Assembly (NCBI GenBank): GCA_019348575.1
Contig: JAHWJE010000072.1
Span: 1-7,241, forward strand
Origin: Actinomycetota bacterium
GTDB taxonomy: Bacteria > Actinomycetota > Thermoleophilia > Solirubrobacterales > Solirubrobacteraceae
Length of the DNA: 7,241 bases
Direction: 5' to 3'
Made by a program: the position numbers and the translations under genes. The notes beneath the pieces are model-generated. The model ran no database searches and had not been told where the DNA came from. It was given only the letters and a program-made list of their open reading frames with translations. Positions 1-6,651 of the stretch are shown in pieces (position 1 is the stretch's first letter; every line of letters begins with the position of its first letter).

Positions 1-49
1 GAGCCGGCAGGTTTGACCGCGAGAGCTAAAGCGGCGCGTTCATTACTTC

Positions 50-77
50 CATTCTCGTCCTCGGGCCGGCGAGAATG
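50..77. repeat. inverted repeat / hairpin ahead of the left-end gene
   Basis: CATTCTCG at 50-57 is repeated as its exact reverse complement CGAGAATG at 70-77, with a 12-base spacer. Inside it, 58/69 can form a T-G pair and 59/68 a C-G pair, so the stem could reach 10 pairs around an 8-base loop. No T-run follows, so an intrinsic terminator is not well supported. It lies 30 bases before the likely GTG start at 108 and covers an alternative ATG at 75. It could be a leader hairpin, an operator or the end of an upstream gene. The surrounding 1-60 is only about 58% G+C, as expected of intergenic DNA. Confidence 0.35.
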
Positions 78-107
78 ATCCCGGCCACCCGACGACAGAG
101 GAGCCGC

Positions 108-398
108 GTGGGATTCCTTTCGATCCTGAGGAACCTCTTCGCCTCCCGCCCCGCCACGAGCCCGGACCCGGCCCGGGAGCGCGAGTGGGCACAGTACGCC
201 GAGCGCATGAAGCCGCTGGGCGAGTTGCGGTGCCGCGTACTGATGATGATCGAGGGGGATCAGCCGCGGTCCCCCTTCTACTTCAACCCGCCGCCGTCGT
301 CGGACGTGGCCGATGCGTTCCTCCGACACCTCGAGGCGGTGTGGAACTGGTGGTCGGCCGACGCCAGCGGCCCGGGGATCACCGTCCCCGCGGTCGCG
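108..398 (+). CDS. unrecognised protein, N-terminal part; cut at a junction near 398
   Basis: I do not recognise the family. The preferred start is GTG 108, because AGAGGAG at 97-103 precedes it by 4 bases; ATG 75 is in frame but has no ribosome binding site and lies in a hairpin. About 97 codons look coding. A short hydrophobic N-terminus (GFLSILRNLFAS) is followed by a charged helix (REREWAQYAERMKPLGEL), an FYFNPPPSSD loop and an aromatic stretch, LEAVWNWWSADAS. The frame stays open to 1091, but beyond about 400 it is only the codon-aligned antisense of the sigma gene, so the true C-terminus is missing. G+C over 1-360 is about 67%, below the 73-75% counted next door, and codons such as GTA, TTG and GAT are commoner here. 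This suggests DNA of a different origin, although one small gene is weak evidence. Confidence 0.5.
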
Positions 399-1094
399 CC
401 GCCGCAGCGCTCCGCCGCGCAGCACCGACAGCTGCTCGCGGATCTCCCCGCAGGACGTGTCGCGTGCCTGGCGGCGGATCATGAGCGACTCACGGGCCTG
501 GAAGACCAGCGCCTTGACCTTCGACGGGGGCACCCCGAGGATGTCCGCGATCTCCTTGTGGCTGAGCGCCTCGAGCTCGGCGAGGACGAGCGCTGCGCGC
601 TGGTCCTCGGGCAGGCGCTGCACGTCGGCGAGCAGCTCGCGCAGGTCGTCGCGCTGCTCGACCTCTTGCGCGAGGCCGGTCGTCGCCGGCAGGACGCCGT
701 CGACGTGGTCGAGCGCGACCTGCTCGCGGCGCGCGGCGAGCATCGAGAGGCAGCGGTTGCGGGCGATCGCGTACAGCCAGGCGCGCAGCGCGATCTTGCG
801 GTCGTCGCGCAGGAGCGCGCGGTAGGCCGCGCTGAACGTGTGCTGGACGGCGTCCTCGGCCTCCTCGGGGGAGCCGAGCATGTGGCGGCAGAAGGCGAGC
901 ACGCCGCGATGGTGGCGGTCATAGAGGACCTCGAAGGCGTTGCGCGAGGCGGGGCCGTCGCCGCAGCGAATCTGGGCGACGAGGCGATCGTCGCCGGCGG
1001 CCTGCAGCCTGCGGCGCGGCAGCACCAGCCGCGGCCGCGACGCAGGAGCGACGAGTCCGTCCATGAGGGTCGTATCGGCAGGCAGGGCTGACAA
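399..1094 (-). CDS. sigma-70 family (ECF-like) RNA polymerase sigma factor, C-terminus missing
   Basis: Directs RNA polymerase to a specific promoter set. The TTG start at 1094 is chosen because GGAAAGGTG lies about 7 bases upstream; the next in-frame start, ATG 1064, has no ribosome binding site. Region 2 spans about residues 53-93 (FEVLYDRHHRGVLAFCRHML, then EEAEDAVQHTFSAAYRAL), followed by the RAWLYAIARNRCLSML helix. Region 4 spans about 150-205: LPEDQRAALVLAELEALSHK, then EIADILGVPPSKVKALVFQA, a typical sigma-4 helix-turn-helix. After it comes RQARDTSCGEIREQLSVLRGGALRR. In related actinobacterial proteins I recall a short Cys-containing tail after GGALRR; here the sequence changes to an unrelated Arg/Gly-rich reading. 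The frame has no stop down to base 1, so the end given is my estimate of where homology stops. It is divergent from the DUF3105 gene across 185 bases. No anti-sigma gene is visible. The sigma assignment is firm; the target regulon is unknown. Confidence 0.85.
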
Positions 1095-1101
1095 CGTGAC
1101 A

Positions 1102-1110
1102 CACCTTTCC
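1102..1110 (-). promoter_or_regulatory. ribosome binding site deciding the sigma factor TTG start
   Basis: On the minus strand this reads ACACC in reverse complement as GGAAAGGTG, close to the AAGGAGGT consensus, with 7 bases to TTG 1094. It favours TTG over the downstream ATG at 1064. A -10/-35 pair for this gene could not be picked out of 1111-1279. Confidence 0.5.
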
Positions 1111-1265
1111 AACGGGCGCGGCCGGCAGAGGTTGGGTGGTTATCGACGCGCGGTCGCGAGCTTTGCCCGCGGCGCGCAGCGAATCGCCTGCGTCCAGTAT
1201 GGCGCGGCCGTCGCGCTCGTCCACGCGCCGCGCAAGGTCCGGTCACGACGACGGCCGCGTGCGGC

Positions 1266-1271
1266 TACTCT
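1266..1271 (+). promoter_or_regulatory. TACTCT -10 box, probably giving a leaderless mRNA
   Basis: TACTCT fits TAnnnT and ends 8 bases before ATG 1280, so transcription would begin at or very near the start codon. No Shine-Dalgarno is present in the gap. The -35 region is poor: GTCACG at 1242-1247 is the only partial candidate at about the right distance. Leaderless genes with such boxes are common in actinobacteria; use here is inferred. Confidence 0.4.
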
Positions 1272-1279
1272 TGGCGCCG

Positions 1280-1960
1280 ATGTCGAGCCGCAAGGAAGAG
1301 AAGGAACGCCTCAAGCGCGAGCGCGAGGAGCGCGAGCGCGCCGCCGCGGCGAAGGCCAAGCGCTCGCGTCTGCTGCAGCTGATCGGCGGCGTCGTCGTCG
1401 CCTGCGCGATCGTCGCCGGCGTCGCGTATGCGGTCTCCACCAGCAACGGGGGCGCGGGCGGCGACGACGCCGAGATCGACACCGACAGGCTCGAGGCCGC
1501 CGCGCAGCGCTCAGGCTGCGTCTATCGCTCCTTCCCCGACGAGGGGGCGGCGCACGAGAGCAGGAAGTTCACGCCGGCCGACTACAAGACCAACCCGCCG
1601 ACCTCGGGGCCGCATGACCCGCAGCCGGCGAGCGACGGCCTGTACGCGCCCGGAAACGAGCCCGAGATCGGAAACTGGGTCCACACCCTCGAGCATGGGC
1701 GGATCATCTTCCAGTACCGCCCAGGGGTCGAGCGGTCGGTCGTCGCGCAGCTCGAGAAGCTGTTCAACGAGGACGTCGCCGACAGCGACGGCGCCTACCA
1801 CAGCGTCCTCATGCGCAACAACACGAACATGCCCTTCGAGGTCGCCGCGGTCGCCTGGCGCCACTACATGGCCTGTCGCGAGTTCACGCCAGAGGCGATC
1901 TCGGCGCTGCGGACGTTCCGCGAGGAGCTCGTCGACCAGGCTCCCGAGAAGGTTCCGTAG
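1280..1960 (+). CDS. membrane-anchored DUF3105 family protein
   Basis: 226 residues. The ATG at 1280 is preferred over earlier in-frame codons because the upstream reading has no protein-like character and a TAnnnT box lies just before it. Residues 1-30 are almost all Lys, Arg, Glu and Ala (RKEEKERLKREREERERAAA) and should form a charged helix in the cytoplasm. Residues 31-53 (LLQLIGGVVVACAIVAGVAY) are one membrane segment, so the rest should lie outside. The outer domain shows marks I associate with DUF3105: KTNPPTSGPH at about 103-112, HTLEHG at 135-140 followed by IIFQY, and AWRHYMACREF at about 192-202. Cys80 and Cys199 could form a disulfide. The family has no established function that I know of. 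The amidase gene begins 79 bases downstream on the same strand; co-transcription is possible but unproven. Confidence 0.85.
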   Translation: MSSRKEEKERLKREREERERAAAAKAKRSRLLQLIGGVVVACAIVAGVAYAVSTSNGGAGGDDAEIDTDRLEAAAQRSGCVYRSFPDEGAAHESRKFTPADYKTNPPTSGPHDPQPASDGLYAPGNEPEIGNWVHTLEHGRIIFQYRPGVERSVVAQLEKLFNEDVADSDGAYHSVLMRNNTNMPFEVAAVAWRHYMACREFTPEAISALRTFREELVDQAPEKVP

Positions 1961-2039
1961 GTCGCGGGCCGCGTGGGCTCGGGCGCGGCCTCCCCGCCCG
2001 GCGCCGCACCCTCGTGGCCGCCGTCGTGTTGATCCTCCG

Positions 2040-3770
2040 ATGCGCCGTCTCGCCGTACTGCTCGTGGCCGCCGGCCTGCTCGTCTGGCTCGCCGCCCCGG
2101 CGCTGTCGTCGCGGCCGTACGTTCCGCGTGCCGTCGAGTTCGAGCAGGCGCTCGACACGCGCGGGTGGCAGCGCACGGGCGACGGCCTGTGGCGCTCGCC
2201 TGTCGTGCGCGCGCCCAAGCGCTTCGATCTCGTCGGCCTGCGCTGGCGGCGCGGCGCTTCGGGCGAACGCCAGGCGCGGATCCGCGTGCGCGACGGCGCC
2301 GGGCGCTGGGGCCGCTGGACGCTGATGGCGCAGGACCACGCCGGGGGCGCCGGCGCCGAGCCCGTCTGGGCGGGCGGCGCCGACGCCTACCAGCTGCGCA
2401 TCGACGGCCGGCCACGGCAGCTCAGCGCCCGCTTCGTCAACGCCACCGGCAGCGCCACCCCGACCGACCGCCTGAGCACCTCGCTGCGGCGCGCGGCGCA
2501 CAGCGCGCTCGCCACGATCGCCGCGACGGCGCCGGCCGCGATCGCGCAGACGCCCGCGCCCGGAAGCCGCGGCGCGCCCGCGATCATCCCGCGCGCGGCG
2601 TGGGGCGCCGACCAGTGCCCCCCGCGCGAGTCTCCGGCCTACGGCGAGGTGCAGGTCGGCTACGTGCACCACACCGTCAACGCGAACTCGTACGCCCCGC
2701 AGGACAGCGCCGCGATCGTGCTGTCGATCTGCCGCTATCACCGCAACGGGAACGGCTGGCGCGACATCGGCTACAACTTCCTCGTCGACCGCTACGGGCA
2801 GATCTTCGAGGGCCGCGCGGGCGGCGTCGACCAGCCCGTGATCGGCGCGCAGGCGCAGGGCTACAACGGCGTCTCGACCGGCGTCGCGAACATCGGGACG
2901 TTCTCCCAGGAGCGCCAGACCGGGGCCGGCCTCGCCGCGACCGCCGAGCTGCTGGCGTGGAAGATGTCGCTGCACGGAGCGCCGGTCGCCGGCCGCGTCA
3001 CGGTGGCGTCGGCGGGCGGCTCCTCCAACCGGTACGCGGCGGGGCTGCCCGTGACGTTCGAGCGCATCGCCGGCCACCGCGACGCCGACCGGACCACCTG
3101 CCCGGGCGAGGCGTTCTTCGCCCAGCTGCCGCAGATCCGCGAGCAGGCCGCGGCGCTCGCCCCGCAGTACGCGTTCGCGCCGCCCGCGGGCGCGGTCTCG
3201 CTCGCGGCGGCCGACGCCACGCTGGACTTCCCGCAGGCCGCGCAGCTCGCAGGCCGCCTCACGAACGCCGGCGGCGCCGCGCTCGCCGGTGCGCCGATCT
3301 CCGTGCAGGCCGCGGCCGGCCGCGGCTTCCTCACGCTCGCGCGCACGACCACGAGCGCCGACGGCACGTGGGCGGCGGCGCTGCAGACGCAGTACTCGCG
3401 CTCGCTGCGCGCGGTGGCGAGGCTGCCCGACGGCACGCTCGTCAGCTCGCCGAGCGTCATCGTCCAGGTGGCGCCGAGCCTGCGCGTACGAGCGCCGAGG
3501 CGCGTGACCGCGGGGCGGCGCTTCAGGGTCAGCGGCAGCATCCGCCCGCGCCGCGGCAAGGTCGTGCTCGAGATCGCGCGCGAGGGCTCGGACGGGCGGA
3601 TGCACCGCGTCGCGCGCGTTCCGGTGAGGGTGCGGCGGGGGCGCTTCTCGTCGCCGGTGCGGCTGCGCCGGCCGGCGCTGCACCGGATCCGGGCCGCGTT
3701 CGCAGCCGACAGCCGCAACGGCGCCGCCCGTTCCGGAGACGTCTACCTGCGCGCCGTGCGCCGCCGCTGA
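2040..3770 (+). CDS. secreted N-acetylmuramoyl-L-alanine amidase / peptidoglycan recognition protein
   Basis: 576 residues. Predicted to cut the bond between N-acetylmuramic acid and L-alanine in peptidoglycan, outside the membrane. ATG 2040 opens directly onto a signal peptide (MRRLAVLLVAAGLLVWLAAP, likely cleaved after APALS, about residue 23). Residues 27-135 form a domain often seen ahead of actinobacterial PGRP domains. The Amidase_2/PGRP domain spans about 180-375, beginning IIPRAAWGA. Probable zinc ligands are His210 (GYVHHTVN), His346 (AGHRDAD) and Cys354 (TTCPG); Tyr245 (IGYNFLVD) matches the catalytic tyrosine of T7 lysozyme. The 8-residue His-Cys spacing fits that enzyme. Thr352 sits where T7 lysozyme has Lys128, as I recall for active PGRPs. 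Two beta-rich modules follow, about 385-480 (Ig-like, with TTTSADGTWAAAL) and 481-576, the latter very rich in Arg. No Shine-Dalgarno is evident. All key residues are present, so it should be active. Confidence 0.9.
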   Translation: MRRLAVLLVAAGLLVWLAAPALSSRPYVPRAVEFEQALDTRGWQRTGDGLWRSPVVRAPKRFDLVGLRWRRGASGERQARIRVRDGAGRWGRWTLMAQDHAGGAGAEPVWAGGADAYQLRIDGRPRQLSARFVNATGSATPTDRLSTSLRRAAHSALATIAATAPAAIAQTPAPGSRGAPAIIPRAAWGADQCPPRESPAYGEVQVGYVHHTVNANSYAPQDSAAIVLSICRYHRNGNGWRDIGYNFLVDRYGQIFEGRAGGVDQPVIGAQAQGYNGVSTGVANIGTFSQERQTGAGLAATAELLAWKMSLHGAPVAGRVTVASAGGSSNRYAAGLPVTFERIAGHRDADRTTCPGEAFFAQLPQIREQAAALAPQYAFAPPAGAVSLAAADATLDFPQAAQLAGRLTNAGGAALAGAPISVQAAAGRGFLTLARTTTSADGTWAAALQTQYSRSLRAVARLPDGTLVSSPSVIVQVAPSLRVRAPRRVTAGRRFRVSGSIRPRRGKVVLEIAREGSDGRMHRVARVPVRVRRGRFSSPVRLRRPALHRIRAAFAADSRNGAARSGDVYLRAVRRR

Positions 3771-3814
3771 CGCACGAACGCAACGCGCGGTTCACGCACT
3801 CGACACAGCGGCCA

Positions 3815-3840
3815 CACCGCGCCGAAACGGCGCGCTGGTG
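3815..3840 (+). terminator. GC-rich hairpin after the amidase gene, terminator-like
   Basis: CGCGCCG (3818-3824) pairs perfectly with CGGCGCG (3828-3834) around an AAA loop. A CACC/GGTG pair (3815-3818 and 3837-3840) can lengthen it if three bases bulge. It begins 45 bases after the amidase stop. No T-run follows, as is common in high-GC actinobacteria, so termination is likely rather than shown. Confidence 0.45.
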
Positions 3841-3845
3841 AGGTG

Positions 3846-3874
3846 CTGCTCGTACCGAACGTCGCTTCGAGCAG
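3846..3874 (+). promoter_or_regulatory. inverted repeat abutting the narK ribosome binding site
   Basis: CTGCTCG (3846-3852) and CGAGCAG (3868-3874) are a perfect 7-base inverted repeat with a 15-base spacer. The right arm overlaps the first two bases of the narK Shine-Dalgarno AGAGAGGA (3873-3880), which is 4 bases from ATG 3885. As RNA it could partly mask the ribosome site; as DNA it could be an operator. It is not an FNR-type TTGAT-N4-ATCAA box. The role is inferred. Confidence 0.3.
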
Positions 3875-3884
3875 AGAGGACGCC

Positions 3885-5423
3885 ATGAGCACCGCAGTCG
3901 CGACCCCGGCCAGCGCGCCGGCAACGACGACGTACCGCCGTCGAGGGCGCTGGCTGGACGAGTGGGAGCCCGACGACGAGGCGTTCTGGCAGTCCGCCGG
4001 CAAGCGCATCGCGCGCAAGAACCTCGCGCTGTCGATCTTCGCCGAGCATCTCGGCTTCTCGATCTGGGTGCTGTGGACGATCGTCGTCATCAACCTCGCC
4101 AACGCCGGCTTCACCCTGTCGCTGTCGGAGCAGTTCGTGCTGATCGCGCTGCCGAACCTGGTCGGCGCGACGCTGCGGATCCCCTACACGTTCGCCGTGC
4201 CGAAGTTCGGCGGCCGAGCATGGACCGCGATCAGCGCGTCGCTGCTGCTCGTCCCGGTGGCGCTGCTGGCGTTCCTCGTCCCCAGCGGCTGGCTGCTGCA
4301 GCAGAGCCACTCGACGCAGATCTGGGTGCTCGCGCTGTGCGCCGCGACGGCCGGCTTCGGCGGCGGCAACTTCTCGTCGTCGATGGCGAACATCTCGTTC
4401 TTCTATCCCGAGCGGCACAAGGGCGCCGCGCTCGGGCTCAACGCGGCGGGCGGGAACCTCGGCGTCGCCGTCGCGCAGCTGCTCGTGCCGCTCGTGATCG
4501 TCGTCGGCGTGCCGGCGGGCGCCGTGAAGCTGCCCGTGCACGAGGTCAACCTCGCCTACGCGGGCCTCGTGTGGCTGCCGTTCATCGTGCTGGCGGCGAT
4601 GCTCGCCTGGCGCTGGATGGACAGCATCACCGACGCGAAGGCCGACCCCAGCTCGTACACGAGGTCGCTGAGGCACAGCCAGACGTGGGTCATGTCGCTG
4701 CTGTACATTGGGACGTTCGGCTCGTTCATCGGCTACGCCTTCGCGCTGCCGCTGGTCATCAAGAACACCTTCCCGGAGTTCCTCGCCGCGCATCCGTTCA
4801 TCGCGACCTACCTCGCGGGCCTGGGCTTCGTCGGCGCGCTGATCGGCTCGGTCGCGCGGCCGCTGGGCGGCTGGATGTCCGACAGGCTCGGCGGCGCGCG
4901 CGTGACGCTCGCGGTCTTCCTCGGCGAGGCCGTCTTCACGCTGACGGCGATCATCGGCGTCGCCGAGCACAGCTTCGCGATCTTCTTCGCCTCGTTCATG
5001 GCGATCTTCCTGCTGGCGGGCATGGGCAACGGCTCGACGTACCGGATGATCCCCGCGATCTTCAGCGAGCTCGGGCGCAAGGAGGCCGGGGAGCGGGGCC
5101 TGGACCCCAAGCGGACGATCCTCGACTACAAGCACCGCGCGGCCGCCGTGATCGGGATCGCCGGCGCGATCGGGGCGTTCGGCGGCTTCCTGATCCAGGT
5201 GATCTTCCGCCAGGCGTCGCTCGGCGTATCGGCTGCGGTGAAGGCCGCGCAGACGCCCGCCGAGAAGCTCGCGGTCGCGCAGGCGCAGGCGGACTGGTCG
5301 ATCCCGGCGCTGTGGGTCTTCCTCGGCGCGTACGTCGTGTTCGCCGGGATGACCTGGTTCTTCTACCTGCGCAAGAGCTTCGCGATCGACAAGGTGCCGA
5401 GCCTCGCGCACGCCGCGGTGTAG
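3885..5423 (+). CDS. narK: NarK/NarU-type nitrate/nitrite transporter (MFS)
   Basis: 512 residues, a 12-helix major facilitator carrying nitrate and nitrite across the cytoplasmic membrane. ATG 3885 has a good ribosome site (AGAGAGGA). The N-terminal block LDEWEPDDEAFWQSAGKRIA, just before helix 1, resembles E. coli NarK/NarU. The first nitrate signature is at about 157-186 (GFGGGNFSSSMANISFFYPE, then KGAALGLNAAGGNLG) and the second at about 379-388 (GMGNGSTYRMIPAIF). Arg98 in GATLRIPYTF and Arg325 in SVARPLGGWMSDRLGG match, by motif, the two nitrate-binding arginines of E. coli NarK (R89, R305). The loop between helices 10 and 11 contains RKEAGERGLDPKRTILDYKH. Uptake versus nitrate/nitrite exchange cannot be told from sequence alone. 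No narGHJI, nir or nas gene is in the window, so the partner reductase must be elsewhere. The gene is complete. Confidence 0.93.
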   Translation: MSTAVATPASAPATTTYRRRGRWLDEWEPDDEAFWQSAGKRIARKNLALSIFAEHLGFSIWVLWTIVVINLANAGFTLSLSEQFVLIALPNLVGATLRIPYTFAVPKFGGRAWTAISASLLLVPVALLAFLVPSGWLLQQSHSTQIWVLALCAATAGFGGGNFSSSMANISFFYPERHKGAALGLNAAGGNLGVAVAQLLVPLVIVVGVPAGAVKLPVHEVNLAYAGLVWLPFIVLAAMLAWRWMDSITDAKADPSSYTRSLRHSQTWVMSLLYIGTFGSFIGYAFALPLVIKNTFPEFLAAHPFIATYLAGLGFVGALIGSVARPLGGWMSDRLGGARVTLAVFLGEAVFTLTAIIGVAEHSFAIFFASFMAIFLLAGMGNGSTYRMIPAIFSELGRKEAGERGLDPKRTILDYKHRAAAVIGIAGAIGAFGGFLIQVIFRQASLGVSAAVKAAQTPAEKLAVAQAQADWSIPALWVFLGAYVVFAGMTWFFYLRKSFAIDKVPSLAHAAV

Positions 5424-5518
5424 CGGGTCGGCGGCCTGACGAGCGCTGCCGGGGTGTGACGCGCCCGCGACGCGGACGGCGACGGGTTGCAGGCCACCGG
5501 CCGCTGCGCGCTCGCGGT

Positions 5519-5524
5519 TACGCT
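5519..5524 (+). promoter_or_regulatory. TACGCT -10 box ahead of the channel gene
   Basis: TACGCT fits TAnnnT and lies 10 bases before ATG 5535, with no Shine-Dalgarno between, again suggesting a leaderless or near-leaderless transcript. TTGCAG at 5487-5492 resembles a -35 box, but the 26-base spacing is too long. The narK stop is about 96 bases upstream, so the channel may have its own promoter. Confidence 0.4.
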
Positions 5525-5534
5525 TCGCGCCGCG

Positions 5535-6404
5535 ATGAGGCACCTGCCGTCGACCGACGACCGTGAGCATCACGACAGCCGCTCGCGGCTCGTGCGCTTC
5601 TGCGCCGGCGTGGCGGACTCGTCGGCGTTCAACCTCGCGATCTTCGCCGTGATCCTGGCGAACGCGGTCGTGCTCGGGCTGGAGACCTACCCGGGCGCGG
5701 TGCGCGAGGCGGGCGCGCTGCTGGGCACGCTCAACGAGGTCTTCCTCGGCGTGTTCGTCGTCGAGCTCGCGATCCGGCTGGTCGCGTTCGGGTCGCGGCC
5801 GCAGGACTTCTTTCGCAACGGCTGGAACGTCTTCGACTTCCTCGTGGTCTTCGCGTCGCTGGCGCCCGGGCTGCGCGAGAACGCGCTGCTGCTGCGGCTC
5901 GCCCGGCTCGCGCGGATCCTGCGCGTGGTCCGGCTGCTGCCGGACCTGCGCGTGCTGATCGTCGCGATCTGGCGCTCGATCCCCGGCGTCTTGTCACTGG
6001 TCGTGCTCGCGCTGCTCGTCGTGTTCGTCTACGGCATGGTCGGCTGGACGATCTTCGACGAGCACGCCCCGGAGCAGTACGGAACGATCGGCGAGGCGAT
6101 GCTGACGCTGTTCGTCGCGCTGACGCTGGAGAACCTGCCCGACCAGCTCGCGCTGGGCCGGGAGCTGTCGGACTGGACGATCCTCTACTTCGTCTCGTAC
6201 GCGCTGGTCGCCGCGTTTCTGATCTTCAACATCCTGATCGGGGTCGTGATCAACTCGCTCGAGGAGGCGCGCTCGATCGAGCACGCGCGCGAGCGGGCCG
6301 ACCGCCTCGAGCGCGGGTGCGACCCAGGGCCGACGCTGGAGGAGCGAGTGCTGGCGGTGCGGGAGGCCCTGGACGAGCTCGAAGCGGATCTGACGCGGGG
6401 TTAG
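5535..6404 (+). CDS. single-domain voltage-gated cation channel, bacterial Nav (NaChBac-like) family
   Basis: 289 residues, the usual length for channels that assemble as tetramers in the cytoplasmic membrane. Segments: S1 about 31-50 (FNLAIFAVILANAVVLGLET), S2 65-85 with acidic Glu77, S3 98-110 (NVFDFLVVFASLA, Asp101), and S4 118-139 with Arg at 121, 124, 127, 130 and 133, a regular every-third-residue voltage sensor. S5 is about 150-172, the pore helix 185-196, the filter 197-203 and S6 213-240 (ending LIFNILIGVVINSLEEA). The filter reads TLENLPD. Known family members such as NaChBac have TLESWAS, so the key Glu is kept (Glu199) but the conserved Trp is Leu201, and Pro-Asp follows. Ion selectivity (Na+, Ca2+ or mixed) therefore cannot be assumed. 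The tail 241-289 is highly charged and could form the C-terminal helical bundle. ATG 5535 follows a TAnnnT box; earlier in-frame starts read poorly. Confidence 0.9.
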   Translation: MRHLPSTDDREHHDSRSRLVRFCAGVADSSAFNLAIFAVILANAVVLGLETYPGAVREAGALLGTLNEVFLGVFVVELAIRLVAFGSRPQDFFRNGWNVFDFLVVFASLAPGLRENALLLRLARLARILRVVRLLPDLRVLIVAIWRSIPGVLSLVVLALLVVFVYGMVGWTIFDEHAPEQYGTIGEAMLTLFVALTLENLPDQLALGRELSDWTILYFVSYALVAAFLIFNILIGVVINSLEEARSIEHARERADRLERGCDPGPTLEERVLAVREALDELEADLTRG

Positions 6405-6418
6405 GGGTCGGTCGCGCT

Positions 6419-6443
6419 CGTCTGTCGACTGGTGCGCCAGACG
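6419..6443 (+). terminator. hairpin after the channel gene with two alternative stems
   Basis: CGTCTG (6419-6424) pairs with CAGACG (6438-6443); alternatively CTGG (6429-6432) pairs with CCAG (6437-6440) around TGCG. The arms share bases, so only one stem forms at a time. It starts 15 bases after the channel stop and lacks a T-run. A terminator is the most likely reading. Confidence 0.35.
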
Positions 6444-6526
6444 CTTCCCGTGTTCGGCGATGTCTTGGCTCTGACCAGTGGGAGCTTGAACGCGACGCGG
6501 CGTGGTAGTGGGAGAGGATCGAACGA

Positions 6527-6533
6527 GAAGGAG
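6527..6533 (+). promoter_or_regulatory. strong Shine-Dalgarno of the truncated membrane-protein gene
   Basis: GAAGGAG sits 4 bases before ATG 6538. It is the best ribosome site in the window and fixes that start, although the gene is cut soon after. TTGAAC at 6486-6491 looks like a -35 box, but no well-spaced -10 box accompanies it. Confidence 0.55.
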
Positions 6534-6537
6534 CGAC

Positions 6538-6651
6538 ATGACGACGGACGTGACGCCGCTGGGCGCGATCGGCCGGGGCCTGGCCGCCGGCGCCGTTGGC
6601 ACGGCCTTGATGACCGTCGCCCAGGAGCTCTCCGCGAAGCTGCAGGCCTCG
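6538..6651 (+). pseudogene. N-terminal fragment of a small membrane-associated protein
   Basis: The start is certain from the Shine-Dalgarno. About 38 codons look real: MTTDVTPLGAIGRGL, then AAGAVGTALMTVAQELSAKL, a short Gly/Ala-rich hydrophobic segment followed by an amphipathic helix. I recall similar N-termini in conserved hypothetical membrane proteins of Solirubrobacterales, but cannot confirm this. The frame runs on to 6978, yet from about 6652 it is the antisense of other minus-strand reading: six of the 24 codons opposite 6652-6723 end in A or T, against one of 24 on the minus strand. The remainder of the natural protein, which should carry further membrane segments, is therefore missing. 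The truncation is either a rearrangement or an assembly/amplification chimera. Confidence 0.55.

Noticed and set aside
75..1091. A 338-codon plus-strand open frame through the whole left end
   Set aside because: Only the first third looks coding. From about 400 it is codon-aligned antisense of the sigma gene, whose region 2 and region 4 motifs are unmistakable.
479..1246. Minus-strand frame of 255 codons over the sigma gene
   Set aside because: It is a frame-shifted shadow, Ser/Arg/Ala-rich with no motifs; the true sigma frame is offset and has no stop within the window.
1095..1279. Possible sigma autoregulatory promoter between the divergent genes
   Set aside because: Strings such as GATAAC on the minus strand are present, but no -35/-10 pair with sensible spacing stands out.
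2011..2074. CTCGTGGCCGCCG repeated at the amidase start
   Set aside because: Two copies of a common GC-rich codon string, one of them in the signal peptide; no sign of duplication around it.
1884..3683. 599-codon minus-strand frame opposite the amidase
   Set aside because: Composition is low-complexity Arg/Ala/Gly without domains, while the plus strand encodes a complete zinc amidase.
3792..5573. 593-codon minus-strand frame opposite narK
   Set aside because: Typical high-GC antisense shadow (Arg/Glu/Asp/His-rich); narK on the plus strand has membrane helices and both nitrate signatures.
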